From: Leptospiraceae bacterium
Lineage (GTDB): Bacteria > Spirochaetota > Leptospiria > Turneriellales > Turneriellaceae
NCBI GenBank assembly: GCA_025055765.1
Contig: JANWWS010000014.1
Coordinates: forward strand, 124,001 to 188,000
Direction: 5' to 3'
DNA: 64,000 nucleotides
The position numbers and the translations under genes are program-made. Shown piece by piece: positions 43,691 to 51,613 of this stretch; position 1 is the first letter of the stretch, and every line of letters begins with the position of its first letter. Below the pieces are notes generated by a model. The model searched no databases. It was not told where the DNA came from and saw nothing but the letters and a program-made list of their open reading frames with translations.

Positions 43691-46477
43691 TTAAAAAGCA
43701 GGTCGGATAGCGCGTAAAAAAATATCATAGCTCTCGCTCTTTAAGCGGAAAAGATAACTATAGCGCACTCCTAAATCTACCTCAAAGACATTGAGTTTAA
43801 AGGGAACAAAATCCATCGTGAGCTCCCCACCTGCCGACTCATAGATGTCTTTCTCGTTTAAATACGCCCTGTCATAGAAAAAATTCCATTTAAAGCGGCG
43901 CACAAACAAAAGGTGAAGCACATTTAAATCAGGATAAAAAAGAGGAAAAATGTAGTTTAGGGAAAGTATACTCACCGAAGGAGCCAAGAGGGCGGCATAG
44001 CCACGGGCAAAGCGGCTGGCAGCGGGAAAATAGACATTTTTTTGTTCGTCGTGAGATCCTTCGAGCGATATGCCGTGGTTGGTAAAGATACCGGGTAGAT
44101 AAATAGTAAGAGATGTGGCTCGCTGCTCATAAAGGGAGGAGGCAACGTCCTTGCGCAAAAGTCCTCGAAGTTCAGCTCCCCAGCGGGGTTGTATTTCCCG
44201 CCGGGCCATCCTTCTCTTAAGAGCACAACTTAGCTCGAGGGAAAGGGGATAAACTCTTGTGTTTTTAAAATAATCTTTGGTACCAAAATCATGTGGCAAA
44301 ATATTAAAAAGTTGTCTTTGCTCAATTTGGCCTAAAATTTCTAATTGGCTTAAATAATGGCCAAAAAGATAGCGAAAAGGAAGCTTGGATATAAACCCCC
44401 AGCTTTGCTCCTGCCATCGATAGAATTTCTGTGTATTGTCTTCCACAAAGCGCAAAGCGCGGTTACCATAGCCGCCAGAAAGGGTGAGTTGTGGCCACAG
44501 TGCAGAATAGTTGAGAGCAAGTTCACCAAAATGGGTCCTTTCGTTTTGGTTATAGGTATAAGTAGCTGACCAGCCGACATCATGGAGAGGGCTATCGGAA
44601 CGTACCATAAATTTTAAATCGCGGTTATTCACATCGGCCATGGGAGCCCACGAGTGGACGTTTACGAGGGAACGCCAGGGGGAGTAGTTTTTCTCCGATA
44701 GCTGGCGATAGCTGCTCTTAAGCTTAAGATTAGCAAAATCTTTTTCTGCAAAGTCAGCTAGGCCATCTTCTCTATTGATGACCTTTTCGAGAGGGGTAGG
44801 AGAGAGCTTATGTAAAATAACTTCTCCCACTCCATGGCCATAGGGAGTGTAATAATTAAAAGCAAGTTTTTCCGTGCTCGCGTTTAAACTTGGTCGAAAG
44901 GCTCCTAAGGGATGGCTTATAACTTGGTAGATTTTTTTGGTGCTGCGGTTTATTTTATAAATACCCTCAAGGCCATCATAATTAGCGGAGAAGTAAACAT
45001 CGCGTTCATCCCCATGAGGGTCAGCTATTGGGTAAGAGGAGGCGGCCACAAGCTCTTTTTTTTGCAAATCAATTAAACTAAATTGCCACAAGGCTCGGCC
45101 ATCCCGGTTTATGACAATATAATCTAAAAAATAACTTTTGCGGGAAAAGCGTTGCATCTGAATCTGGCTTTGAGAGTGTTCGATCTCAGCAAAAAGCCTC
45201 TGAGAGCTTATTTCAAATATTTGGATTTTTTGTGTTCGCTCTCGTGTGGTAACGAGCGCAGCGACATACTTTTCGTCGTCAGATACAGTAAGCCTTGTGA
45301 TTTCTCCATCCTGCAAAAAGGGGTATTTATTTCGAAAATTTGCATAAGCGGTGGACAATTGTCCAAAGCGAGGGTGATACCGGTATTCGGCGTACAAGAC
45401 CTCACCCTGGGGGGTTATAAAGACAAAGTCGTCATAGAGAATGCCAGGTCTTGCCAGGATTGTTGGTTCTCTTTCCGAAGAGAACTGCAGGACTTCTGAG
45501 AGATGGTCATAACCAGAGCGTACACAATAAAGTTTGTCATAGGCATCGTACTGAGGATGGTCACAATCGGTTAAAAAATGAGTGGGTTCAAAGATAACAG
45601 AAAAAGAGGTGGGCTTTAGGTTTTCTTGTTGGCGCCGCCACAAGTCTCGATAGTAAGAAAAGGCCTCTTGGTAAAATTCATCTATATCTTTGCCTGTGAC
45701 GTAAGAAAGGCCGCCACTAAAACGCCAGGGATGAGGGAATTGGCTTGTATAGCGGATAACCTCCCGAATAGCTTTGTCTCCGTATTTTGTCTTTAAGTAA
45801 CGCATTAAGAGATAGCCTAATTCATAGTGGTCTGGATAGTGGTAATCGTAGGAGCGCAGAAAAAATTGGCTATAGCTAGGTTCATAATTGGCTAGTAGTA
45901 ACGCACGTGTTTGTCGGCCAAAGCGTGGGTTCCGGCCACGCCCACCTCTCGTTAAGAGAGTCTCATAAACGACAGCGTCTCCTTCAAAATACCAGCTTGG
46001 CAGGCTAAAAAGGGATAGGGCCCCCAGACCCTGATCACCTGCCAGGATATACCCAAGGCGGTAAAAGGATTGGCGTATGGCGCCATATTGAACCATATGG
46101 CGGGCTTCATGGAGGGCTAAGAGCTCCAGCCACTCAGAACCACTTAGGCTAAATTCACTTGTTGGAAAAAGATAAAAATAGGATCGCCAAGGAGCAAGGG
46201 ACACAAAGCCATTACCAACGGCGGCCGTATGGTTTAAGACAACAGGGATCTTTGGGAAATCCGAGCTATAACTATCACGTAGGGCCTCATGGTAGTTTTC
46301 CAAGAGATTAAGCGAATATTCGGCGAAGGAGCGAAAACCTTCAGGAAAAATCAACAAATAATGTTCCCCTTCTAAAACTTTCCAAGAATAACCAGGTGGG
46401 AACTGCTCTTGGCCAAGGGTTGGATAAAGCTGAGCATAGACAGAGCCAAGACTAAGGGTCAAGAGAAAATAACGCAT
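43691..46477 (-). CDS. Exported gluzincin peptidase/TolB-like/outer-membrane protein
   Basis: 928 aa from ATG 46477 (a frame to 46597 exists but its N-terminus is unlike a signal; TTGACA at 46508-46513 ends 30 nt before the ATG). Signal peptide of about 16 residues. The N-terminal peptidase part has LALHEARHMVQY (HExxH, about 135) and downstream FEGDAVVYE as the third zinc ligand (gluzincin style). A middle TolB-like propeller region (about 330-620) and a C-terminal surface-antigen-like barrel (about 640-928, ending PAF) follow. Similar proteins occur in Bacteroidetes and some spirochaetes. Function unknown; anchors a peptidase to the outer membrane. Confidence 0.75.
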   Translation of the reverse strand: MRYFLLTLSLGSVYAQLYPTLGQEQFPPGYSWKVLEGEHYLLIFPEGFRSFAEYSLNLLENYHEALRDSYSSDFPKIPVVLNHTAAVGNGFVSLAPWRSYFYLFPTSEFSLSGSEWLELLALHEARHMVQYGAIRQSFYRLGYILAGDQGLGALSLFSLPSWYFEGDAVVYETLLTRGGRGRNPRFGRQTRALLLANYEPSYSQFFLRSYDYHYPDHYELGYLLMRYLKTKYGDKAIREVIRYTSQFPHPWRFSGGLSYVTGKDIDEFYQEAFSYYRDLWRRQQENLKPTSFSVIFEPTHFLTDCDHPQYDAYDKLYCVRSGYDHLSEVLQFSSEREPTILARPGILYDDFVFITPQGEVLYAEYRYHPRFGQLSTAYANFRNKYPFLQDGEITRLTVSDDEKYVAALVTTRERTQKIQIFEISSQRLFAEIEHSQSQIQMQRFSRKSYFLDYIVINRDGRALWQFSLIDLQKKELVAASSYPIADPHGDERDVYFSANYDGLEGIYKINRSTKKIYQVISHPLGAFRPSLNASTEKLAFNYYTPYGHGVGEVILHKLSPTPLEKVINREDGLADFAEKDFANLKLKSSYRQLSEKNYSPWRSLVNVHSWAPMADVNNRDLKFMVRSDSPLHDVGWSATYTYNQNERTHFGELALNYSALWPQLTLSGGYGNRALRFVEDNTQKFYRWQEQSWGFISKLPFRYLFGHYLSQLEILGQIEQRQLFNILPHDFGTKDYFKNTRVYPLSLELSCALKRRMARREIQPRWGAELRGLLRKDVASSLYEQRATSLTIYLPGIFTNHGISLEGSHDEQKNVYFPAASRFARGYAALLAPSVSILSLNYIFPLFYPDLNVLHLLFVRRFKWNFFYDRAYLNEKDIYESAGGELTMDFVPFKLNVFEVDLGVRYSYLFRLKSESYDIFLRAIRPAF

Positions 46478-46629
46478 AATTCGCCGAAAAGCGAAATATA
46501 CCCCTCTTGTCAACTTCAAGAAAAGTTGCCAAAGGCTATTTGTGTCAAAGAAGCTTGACACTTTCACGGAAAAAAGAAAGCCTCCCTGTACCGCCATAGG
46601 TTAGACCCACAATTTAGGGAGGCATGAAA

Positions 46630-47733
46630 ATGTACCGTATCACTATAAAAAGTTCAATATTCCTGCTTGCGGGAGCATGGGTATCGCTTGGAGCTATCAA
46701 ATTGCCCGAGCAGGCAGCCTCAGCAGATGCTTTAGCGCAAGAAGCAGAAGTAAAGGTCAACAAAGCCATTGAGGCAACCCAAGAAAAATCACCACCGCCA
46801 GCTGTGCAGCAAAAACCACAGGAAAAAGAAACAGCCCCGGCAGCTAGAAATGTCGCTACGACAACTCCTGCAGAAAAACCGTCAGAAAACTTAAGCCCAC
46901 TTCTTTATAATGATGGCAAGATGAATTACGCAACTTCGGCAACTAAATTTCAGCTAACGGCTGCGGATAATCTTTCCAATGTGGATTTTATCGAATATCG
47001 CATTGATGATTCGCCCTTCATGCGCTACAAGGAGCCATTCTCTATTGAGCAAGAAGGCCAAAGGCGTATTGTCTTTCGCGCCGTTGATCGCGCAGGAAAT
47101 CGCGAAGCAGATAACTCCTTTGTGGTAACAATTGATAACACACCACCCCAGGTAAACGCAACACTAAATGGTCCCTTCTATGTAAAGGATGGCATTACCT
47201 ATGTATCGACATCTACCAAAGTCGATCTTTTTGCTACGGATAAGTATAGTGGGGTGAAAAAGATTGAATATGCCTTAAATGATGGCAATTTTGTAGAAGG
47301 AAATAGTGTGGTACTAGAAAACCCGGGACGCCAAACGATACGCTACAGGGCGATTGATAACCTAAACAATGTATCTCCTGAGCATCTAGTAGCCAATATA
47401 CAGCTCACGGTGGATAAAGAACCTCCGGTAGTTCTCATTAAAACTAGCCGCAGACCCGTGGAGCACGAGGGAAAGAAATACCTTCTCAGGGACACCATCT
47501 ATACCGTGGAGGCTATGGATGATGGCGCAGGTGTGGATAAAGTACTTTACCGCCTCGATGGGGAGGGAGAGTTTCAGCTATACAATGCACCCATCCAGTT
47601 TTCTACAGAGGGGCCTCACAGCATAGAAGCCAAAGCTGTTGACCGGGTTGGCAATGAGTCCCAAATTGTGCGGCTGGATATCATAACGGATGATGAGCCA
47701 CCAACGAGTGCCCTAAAGGTAGTTGAGCCATAA
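46630..47733 (+). CDS. OmpL47-type repeat-domain exported protein
   Basis: 367 aa from ATG 46630, chosen because GGGAGG (46617-46622) is ideally spaced for it; the ATG at 46624 would be two bases after it. N-terminal signal (about 1-24), a Pro/Gln/Ala-rich linker (about 30-90) and three Ig-like repeats of about 90-100 residues (I.EYRID..PF...GQRRIVFRAVDRAGN, IEYALND, VLYRLDG... AVDRVGN). The pattern matches the OmpL47 surface-protein domain known from Leptospira, suggesting cell-surface or periplasmic display. Followed by a terminator shared with the convergent TPR gene. Confidence 0.75.
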   Translation: MYRITIKSSIFLLAGAWVSLGAIKLPEQAASADALAQEAEVKVNKAIEATQEKSPPPAVQQKPQEKETAPAARNVATTTPAEKPSENLSPLLYNDGKMNYATSATKFQLTAADNLSNVDFIEYRIDDSPFMRYKEPFSIEQEGQRRIVFRAVDRAGNREADNSFVVTIDNTPPQVNATLNGPFYVKDGITYVSTSTKVDLFATDKYSGVKKIEYALNDGNFVEGNSVVLENPGRQTIRYRAIDNLNNVSPEHLVANIQLTVDKEPPVVLIKTSRRPVEHEGKKYLLRDTIYTVEAMDDGAGVDKVLYRLDGEGEFQLYNAPIQFSTEGPHSIEAKAVDRVGNESQIVRLDIITDDEPPTSALKVVEP

Positions 47734-47735
47734 TA

Positions 47736-47766
47736 GGTGCTGGCTAGGCCGGCACCCGGCTTTTTT
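47736..47766 (+). terminator. Rho-independent terminator of the OmpL47-type gene
   Basis: GCCGG-CAC-CCGGC hairpin (about 47748-47760) followed by TTTTTT (47761-47766), preceded by a larger imperfect stem GGTGCTGGC/GCCGGCACC (47736-47756). It starts three bases after the stop. Confidence 0.75.
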
Positions 47767-49132
47767 CGTAATTTTCCCAGCGTTGCTGGATTTGCTGAAG
47801 AGCTTTTTGCTCAAAGAAGAGAGCTTCGTTGTGCAAAACGGCGGGGTGATGGGGATAGAGCTCTTTTAACTGGAAAAAAAGCTCTTCTGCTTCTTGAATC
47901 TTGCCAAGCTTGAATTTGTAGATGGCGGCATCGTGTAAGACATAAAAATTTTGGCTGTAGTGGGGCAGAAGTTCTTCCATCATCTCAAGAGCCTCTTTGT
48001 ATGCTCCTGAGAAATAAAAATTACGTGCTTTGAGCAACAAGAGCTTTAATTCTTTTGGTGTGACTTTATCCCGAGGGAAAAATTCGTTAGCTTCTCGATG
48101 AAAATGGCTTTCGCTGGCCAAAATAAAAGCAGCACGGCGCAAGCGGGGAGGCATCGCAGAAAGCCATTTTTTCCAGTTTTCTAAATCTTCTGCCTCAGCA
48201 TAGATTTTTTCGCGTAAAGGCTTTTGCTTTTCTACTAGGCAAAAGGCCAAAAGCTTAGCTAGGGGGCTGTGGCGCACAAGTTCTGCTAACAAATGGTGTA
48301 ACTCTTCTTCGTCTTTTGGCAATTTGACATGGGGACTGATTTGCCCTTCAAGCCAGAGTTGAGGTTCATGTACCTTGCCACTTTTTAAAAATTGCTTGAA
48401 AAGAAGTTCTGCTTGCTGTTTTAGTTTTTCTTCTTTAACTAATTGGTAAAATAGCATTAAGGTGGCTTTTTTTAAAATTTTTTCTTGGAACTCCGGTTCT
48501 ATTGGTATAAGATCCTCAACCACAATCCGGCGATAGAGAGATCGGTTTATTTTCGCATCTCCTTCTAGATAACGAAAGCAAAACAAAAGTCTTTTGGAAA
48601 TAGCTAATTCTTCTTCACCGGGAGGTGGAGCTTTGCGCTCGAAGAGATCTTGATATAGGTATTGTAGGAGCTTTCGTTGCCCGGAGGGTATTTTTTGGTA
48701 AGTAAGTGTTTTATACAAAAAGGGGCGGATATCCTCACCTCGAGTAGCTTCGTAGTAAAAAACCAAGAAGAGCGCAAGCTTAGCTTCGCGATAGCCACCT
48801 TGCCAATACAAAAGAATTTTTTCAATTTGCGTGTTTTTTTCCCGTAGTGGGTATAAGCGAACCATTTTTTCATTTTCCGAGTAAAAATAGGGTACATATT
48901 TTTGCAACGCTAATGTGATACTTGCATCATGAAGCGATGATAAATCATCTGCCACAGGGCTTTGTGGGGGCTTAAGTTCCCATTTTATCTTAATCAACTT
49001 GGGAGTCTCTTGTGATTTCGAGGTGGTTAAGGGAGGCTGTGTCTTTTTCTTTCTAAATAGACGGGAAAAAAAAATAGCCAACACAGTCGTTAGGAAAATC
49101 TCATTTATAGGAGGGCATTGCCACAGCCACAT
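47744..49132 (-). CDS. Hydrophobic-N-terminus protein with C-terminal tetratricopeptide repeats
   Basis: 462 aa. N-terminal membrane-like segment (about 9-26, LTTVLAIFFSRLF followed by RKKK), a helix-rich central part and two clear TPR-like repeats at the C-terminus (YFSGAYKEALEMMEELLPHY, about 378; KFKLGKIQEAEELFFQLKEL, about 415). The start is uncertain: ATG 49132 (AAGAGA upstream) or GTG 49084. Not a family I can name; probably a membrane-attached scaffold. Divergent from rpsP. Confidence 0.7.
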   Translation of the reverse strand: MWLWQCPPINEIFLTTVLAIFFSRLFRKKKTQPPLTTSKSQETPKLIKIKWELKPPQSPVADDLSSLHDASITLALQKYVPYFYSENEKMVRLYPLREKNTQIEKILLYWQGGYREAKLALFLVFYYEATRGEDIRPFLYKTLTYQKIPSGQRKLLQYLYQDLFERKAPPPGEEELAISKRLLFCFRYLEGDAKINRSLYRRIVVEDLIPIEPEFQEKILKKATLMLFYQLVKEEKLKQQAELLFKQFLKSGKVHEPQLWLEGQISPHVKLPKDEEELHHLLAELVRHSPLAKLLAFCLVEKQKPLREKIYAEAEDLENWKKWLSAMPPRLRRAAFILASESHFHREANEFFPRDKVTPKELKLLLLKARNFYFSGAYKEALEMMEELLPHYSQNFYVLHDAAIYKFKLGKIQEAEELFFQLKELYPHHPAVLHNEALFFEQKALQQIQQRWENYEKSRVPA

Positions 49133-49160
49133 AGTCTCTTATCGGCATAGTGTAGATTTC

Positions 49161-49175
49161 TTGACAGTGTGTCAA
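49161..49175. promoter_or_regulatory. TTGACA dyad between the TPR gene and rpsP
   Basis: TTGACA (49161-49166), three bases, TGTCAA (49170-49175): a perfect inverted repeat in the divergent spacer. Each arm is a -35-like box for one direction, though the -10 partners are weak. An operator role is possible. Confidence 0.35.
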
Positions 49176-49220
49176 ATCTTGCAAATCTTGACGGGATGCT
49201 TTATAGAGAAGGAGAGTTAT

Positions 49221-49556
49221 GTGCAGGTAAAATTAAGGCTGCAGCGATTTGGTAATAAAAAAAGGCCTTATTACCGCATAGTAGCTGCGGGCAGTGAAAA
49301 ACGACGTGATGGCCAGTTCTTAGATATCTTAGGGATCTATCATCCGCTTGCGAAAGAACACGAAGAGAGTTATCGCATAAATCGAGAAAAAGTGGAAATG
49401 TGGCTTAACCGCGGGGCTAAACCTACAGAAACCGTGCGCTCTCTTTTAAGTAAAGCAGGAATCTGGCAGCAATATCAGGAGGAAAAAGAACGGATTAAAA
49501 GGGAAAAAAAGCTAAGAGAAAAAAGTAAAGAAAAAAACAAGGTGGAACAGGGGTAG
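49221..49556 (+). CDS. rpsP: 30S ribosomal protein S16
   Basis: 111 aa from GTG 49221, set by the strong GAAGGAGA ribosome site (49208-49215); the frame opening upstream is spurious. Core sequence VKLRLQRFGNKKRPYYRIV and RDGQFLDILGIYHPL are diagnostic. The C-terminus carries a Lys/Glu-rich tail of about 25 residues (KREKKLREKSKEK), longer than in most S16. First gene of rpsP-khpA-rimM-trmD; khpA starts immediately after its stop. Confidence 0.95.
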   Translation: MQVKLRLQRFGNKKRPYYRIVAAGSEKRRDGQFLDILGIYHPLAKEHEESYRINREKVEMWLNRGAKPTETVRSLLSKAGIWQQYQEEKERIKREKKLREKSKEKNKVEQG

Positions 49557-49841
49557 ATGGCTATGGCAAAATCCGACCCCGTGGGGCTTGTCGAATATGT
49601 AACAAAGTCCCTTGTAAAACACCCTAGCGAAGTTAAGGTAAACCCCGTGAAAGGACCCACCTCACTTGTCATAGAATTACGTTGCCATCCGGAAGATTTA
49701 GGTATTGTTATTGGCAAAGGCGGGCGCATTGCCAAGGCCTTACGCATTTTATTAAACGCCGTTGGTAATAAAAAAGTAACTTTAGAAAACGGTCGAGTGG
49801 AGCGATATAGCAAGATAGTTTTGGAAATTATAGATGAATGA
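49557..49841 (+). CDS. khpA: KH-domain RNA-binding protein KhpA/YlqC
   Basis: 94 aa, single KH domain with the GKGG loop (VIGKGGRIAKALR, about 61). Known partner of KhpB/EloR in some Gram-positives; found between rpsP and rimM in many genomes. Starts directly after rpsP and overlaps rimM by four bases, consistent with translational coupling. A second Met three codons in (MAMAKS) is an alternative start. Confidence 0.92.
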   Translation: MAMAKSDPVGLVEYVTKSLVKHPSEVKVNPVKGPTSLVIELRCHPEDLGIVIGKGGRIAKALRILLNAVGNKKVTLENGRVERYSKIVLEIIDE

Positions 49842-50395
49842 ATCAGAAAAATATTTTGCAGCTTGGCAAAATCCAGCGTCCACGGGGATTAAAGGGGGAG
49901 CTAAGAGTTATTACCACCGGCGAACTTTTATACCACAGAATACCGCAAAAAGTCAGTCTCTATCGTGCCATGGGGCATGCCTATGGCTTTCTTGAGGAGC
50001 CTATAAAAGAAAGGGAGATTTGGCTAACCTCTATTCGGCGAGAGGGGCCTGCCTTACATATTGTCACCTTAGACGGTATTACTACTCGTGAAGCAGCCGA
50101 AGAGCTGCGTGGGCTTTATTTTGGTATAAGTCTAGAGACAGCCATGAAACGCTATGGGGGTGGGGATCCCCCCTATCTTTTTGAATACATCTATGCGAAG
50201 GTACGCGATGTGGTAGAAGAAAATCTCTTTGGTGAGGTAATCCGGGTCTATGACCGAGGAGTGGATTTTCTTTTAGAGGCTGATTTAGGTGGCAAACGAG
50301 TCCTCATACCAGGCAAGAGTCCCTATGTTCGCCGCTTTGAAAATGGTGTTCTAGAATGCGAACATTTGCGCGAGCTCTTTGCCGAAGAAGAATGA
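49838..50395 (+). CDS. rimM: Ribosome maturation factor RimM
   Basis: 185 aa. N-terminal RimM barrel (QLGKIQRPRGLKGELRV), EELRGLYFGI linking part, C-terminal PRC-barrel (VRDVVEENLFGEVIRVYDRG, LIPGKSPYVRR). Helps 16S rRNA maturation and S19 assembly. Overlaps khpA by four bases and its stop overlaps the trmD start (ATGA), the normal layout. Confidence 0.94.
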   Translation: MNQKNILQLGKIQRPRGLKGELRVITTGELLYHRIPQKVSLYRAMGHAYGFLEEPIKEREIWLTSIRREGPALHIVTLDGITTREAAEELRGLYFGISLETAMKRYGGGDPPYLFEYIYAKVRDVVEENLFGEVIRVYDRGVDFLLEADLGGKRVLIPGKSPYVRRFENGVLECEHLRELFAEEE

Positions 50396-51078
50396 GAATT
50401 GCTATAGTTACTCTCTTCCCCGAGTTTTTTAACTCACCTTTCTCGACCTCCCTTCTTGGCAAAGCCATGGAAAAGAAAATTATTGAAGTGGAATTTTACC
50501 CCTTGCGCCGATACGCCATTAACCGACATGGGAAGGTGGATGATGCGCCATATGGTGGGGGAGAGGGAATGGTGCTGAGGCCAGAGCCCATACATCGAGC
50601 TCTACTAGACATAAAGGCAAAGTATGAAACCTATGTTATTTTGCTCTCTCCTCGAGGCTATTTGTTCCACCAAAGGCATGCCGAGAGGTTAGCGAAAAAA
50701 GCTCACCTGACCTTAATTTGTGGCCACTATGAGGGGGTCGATGAACGTGTGGCGGAGCATCTTGTGGATGAGTCTCTGTGTATTGGAGACTATGTACTTT
50801 CAGGAGGTGAAAGTGCTGCCTTGGTGGTTATCGATGCCCTGGCTCGCTTGCAGCCAGGTTATTTAGGAAATCCTCAATCTTTAAGGGAAGAGTCTTTTTC
50901 CCGAGAAGGCTATCTAGAATATCCCCAGTATACAAGGCCTGCCGAGTACCAAGGCTGGAAGGTACCAGAGGTTTTGCTTTCGGGTAACCACGCCCAAATC
51001 GCACGCTTCCGTCAAGAAGAGGCTATAAAAGCATGGAAAAAGTATCGCTTAGAGGCGAAGGAAAAGTCTTTTGAGTGA
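50392..51078 (+). CDS. trmD: tRNA (guanine-N1)-methyltransferase TrmD
   Basis: 228 aa from ATG 50392 (four-base overlap with rimM); earlier in-frame codons belong to rimM's frame. SPOUT trefoil-knot motifs: LICGHYEGVDERV, IGDYVLSGGESAALVVIDA, EYPQYTRPAEYQG and LSGNHAQIARFR. Makes m1G37 in tRNAs. In most bacteria rplS follows; here a convergent gene begins inside the trmD 3' end (30-bp overlap) and rplS is absent. Confidence 0.96.
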   Translation: MRIAIVTLFPEFFNSPFSTSLLGKAMEKKIIEVEFYPLRRYAINRHGKVDDAPYGGGEGMVLRPEPIHRALLDIKAKYETYVILLSPRGYLFHQRHAERLAKKAHLTLICGHYEGVDERVAEHLVDESLCIGDYVLSGGESAALVVIDALARLQPGYLGNPQSLREESFSREGYLEYPQYTRPAEYQGWKVPEVLLSGNHAQIARFRQEEAIKAWKKYRLEAKEKSFE

Positions 51079-51543
51079 GTTTAAAACAAGGGAGGAATAG
51101 CTTAAATAAAGGAAAGTAAGCAAAAGAAAGCGGCCAAGAGAAAAATCACGGTAAAAGATCACATTTGCCGTATAATGAAAAAATAATAAAATTCCAGCAA
51201 TGGCCACTAAGGCAAAGAGGGTTTTATTTTGCATGAAAAGCGATTTTTTTCCCTCAAAGAGCGAAATCACTACGCTAAGAAAATCAAGTTCTTGGGCAAG
51301 AAGTAGAAAGCCCGTTAGGGCCGAAAAATAGAGGAGAAAAAAATAAAAGGGGCGGCCTTGGGAGAAAAAATTCCATAGGTAAGACAAGAAGGCGGGGATA
51401 AGTACTGAGACCACGAGTGCACTTGCGTAGCTAAAGTTAGCCCCTACCTGGGAACGTAGCCGAGGGTCGAGAGCTAAAGCCACAAAAAGGGCTGCTACCA
51501 CAAGAAAAGCAAGCAACTTTTTCGAAGTCCCCAATAGATGCAC
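51049..51543 (-). CDS. Small polytopic membrane protein, family not recognised
   Basis: 164 aa from GTG 51543 (AGAGAAG four bases upstream). The frame extends to 51606 but the added segment lies inside the terminator hairpin, so it is rejected. Five hydrophobic helices are visible (LLAFLVVAALFVALAL, ALVVSVLIPAFLSYLW, FYFFLLYFSALTGFLLL, LFALVAIAGILLFFHY, FLLLTFLYLSYSSLVL), no charged motif or catalytic residues. Not recognised as a known transporter. The 3' end overlaps trmD by 30 bp. Confidence 0.6.
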   Translation of the reverse strand: MHLLGTSKKLLAFLVVAALFVALALDPRLRSQVGANFSYASALVVSVLIPAFLSYLWNFFSQGRPFYFFLLYFSALTGFLLLAQELDFLSVVISLFEGKKSLFMQNKTLFALVAIAGILLFFHYTANVIFYRDFSLGRFLLLTFLYLSYSSLVLNSLKRLFLRL

Positions 51544-51556
51544 GACTTCTCTTGCT

Positions 51557-51578
51557 AGTTGACAACGGTCTGTCAACT
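51557..51578. promoter_or_regulatory. AGTTGACA inverted repeat upstream of the membrane protein gene
   Basis: AGTTGACA (51557-51564), six bases, TGTCAACT (51571-51578), perfect 8-bp arms, between the terminator and the GTG at 51543. Resembles the dyad at 49161 and the one at 22480. Confidence 0.35.
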
Positions 51579-51580
51579 TT

Positions 51581-51602
51581 AAGCCCCCCGAAGGGGGGCT
51601 TT
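51581..51602 (-). terminator. GC-rich hairpin terminator of the barrel gene
   Basis: AAGCCCCCC, GAA, GGGGGGCTT: a 9-bp stem (on the minus strand the loop reads TTC within a CUUCGG-like context), 12 bases after the stop of the barrel gene at 51614. No long U-tract, so efficiency is uncertain; it may work in both directions. Confidence 0.6.
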
Positions 51603-51613
51603 CCAATTACTTA

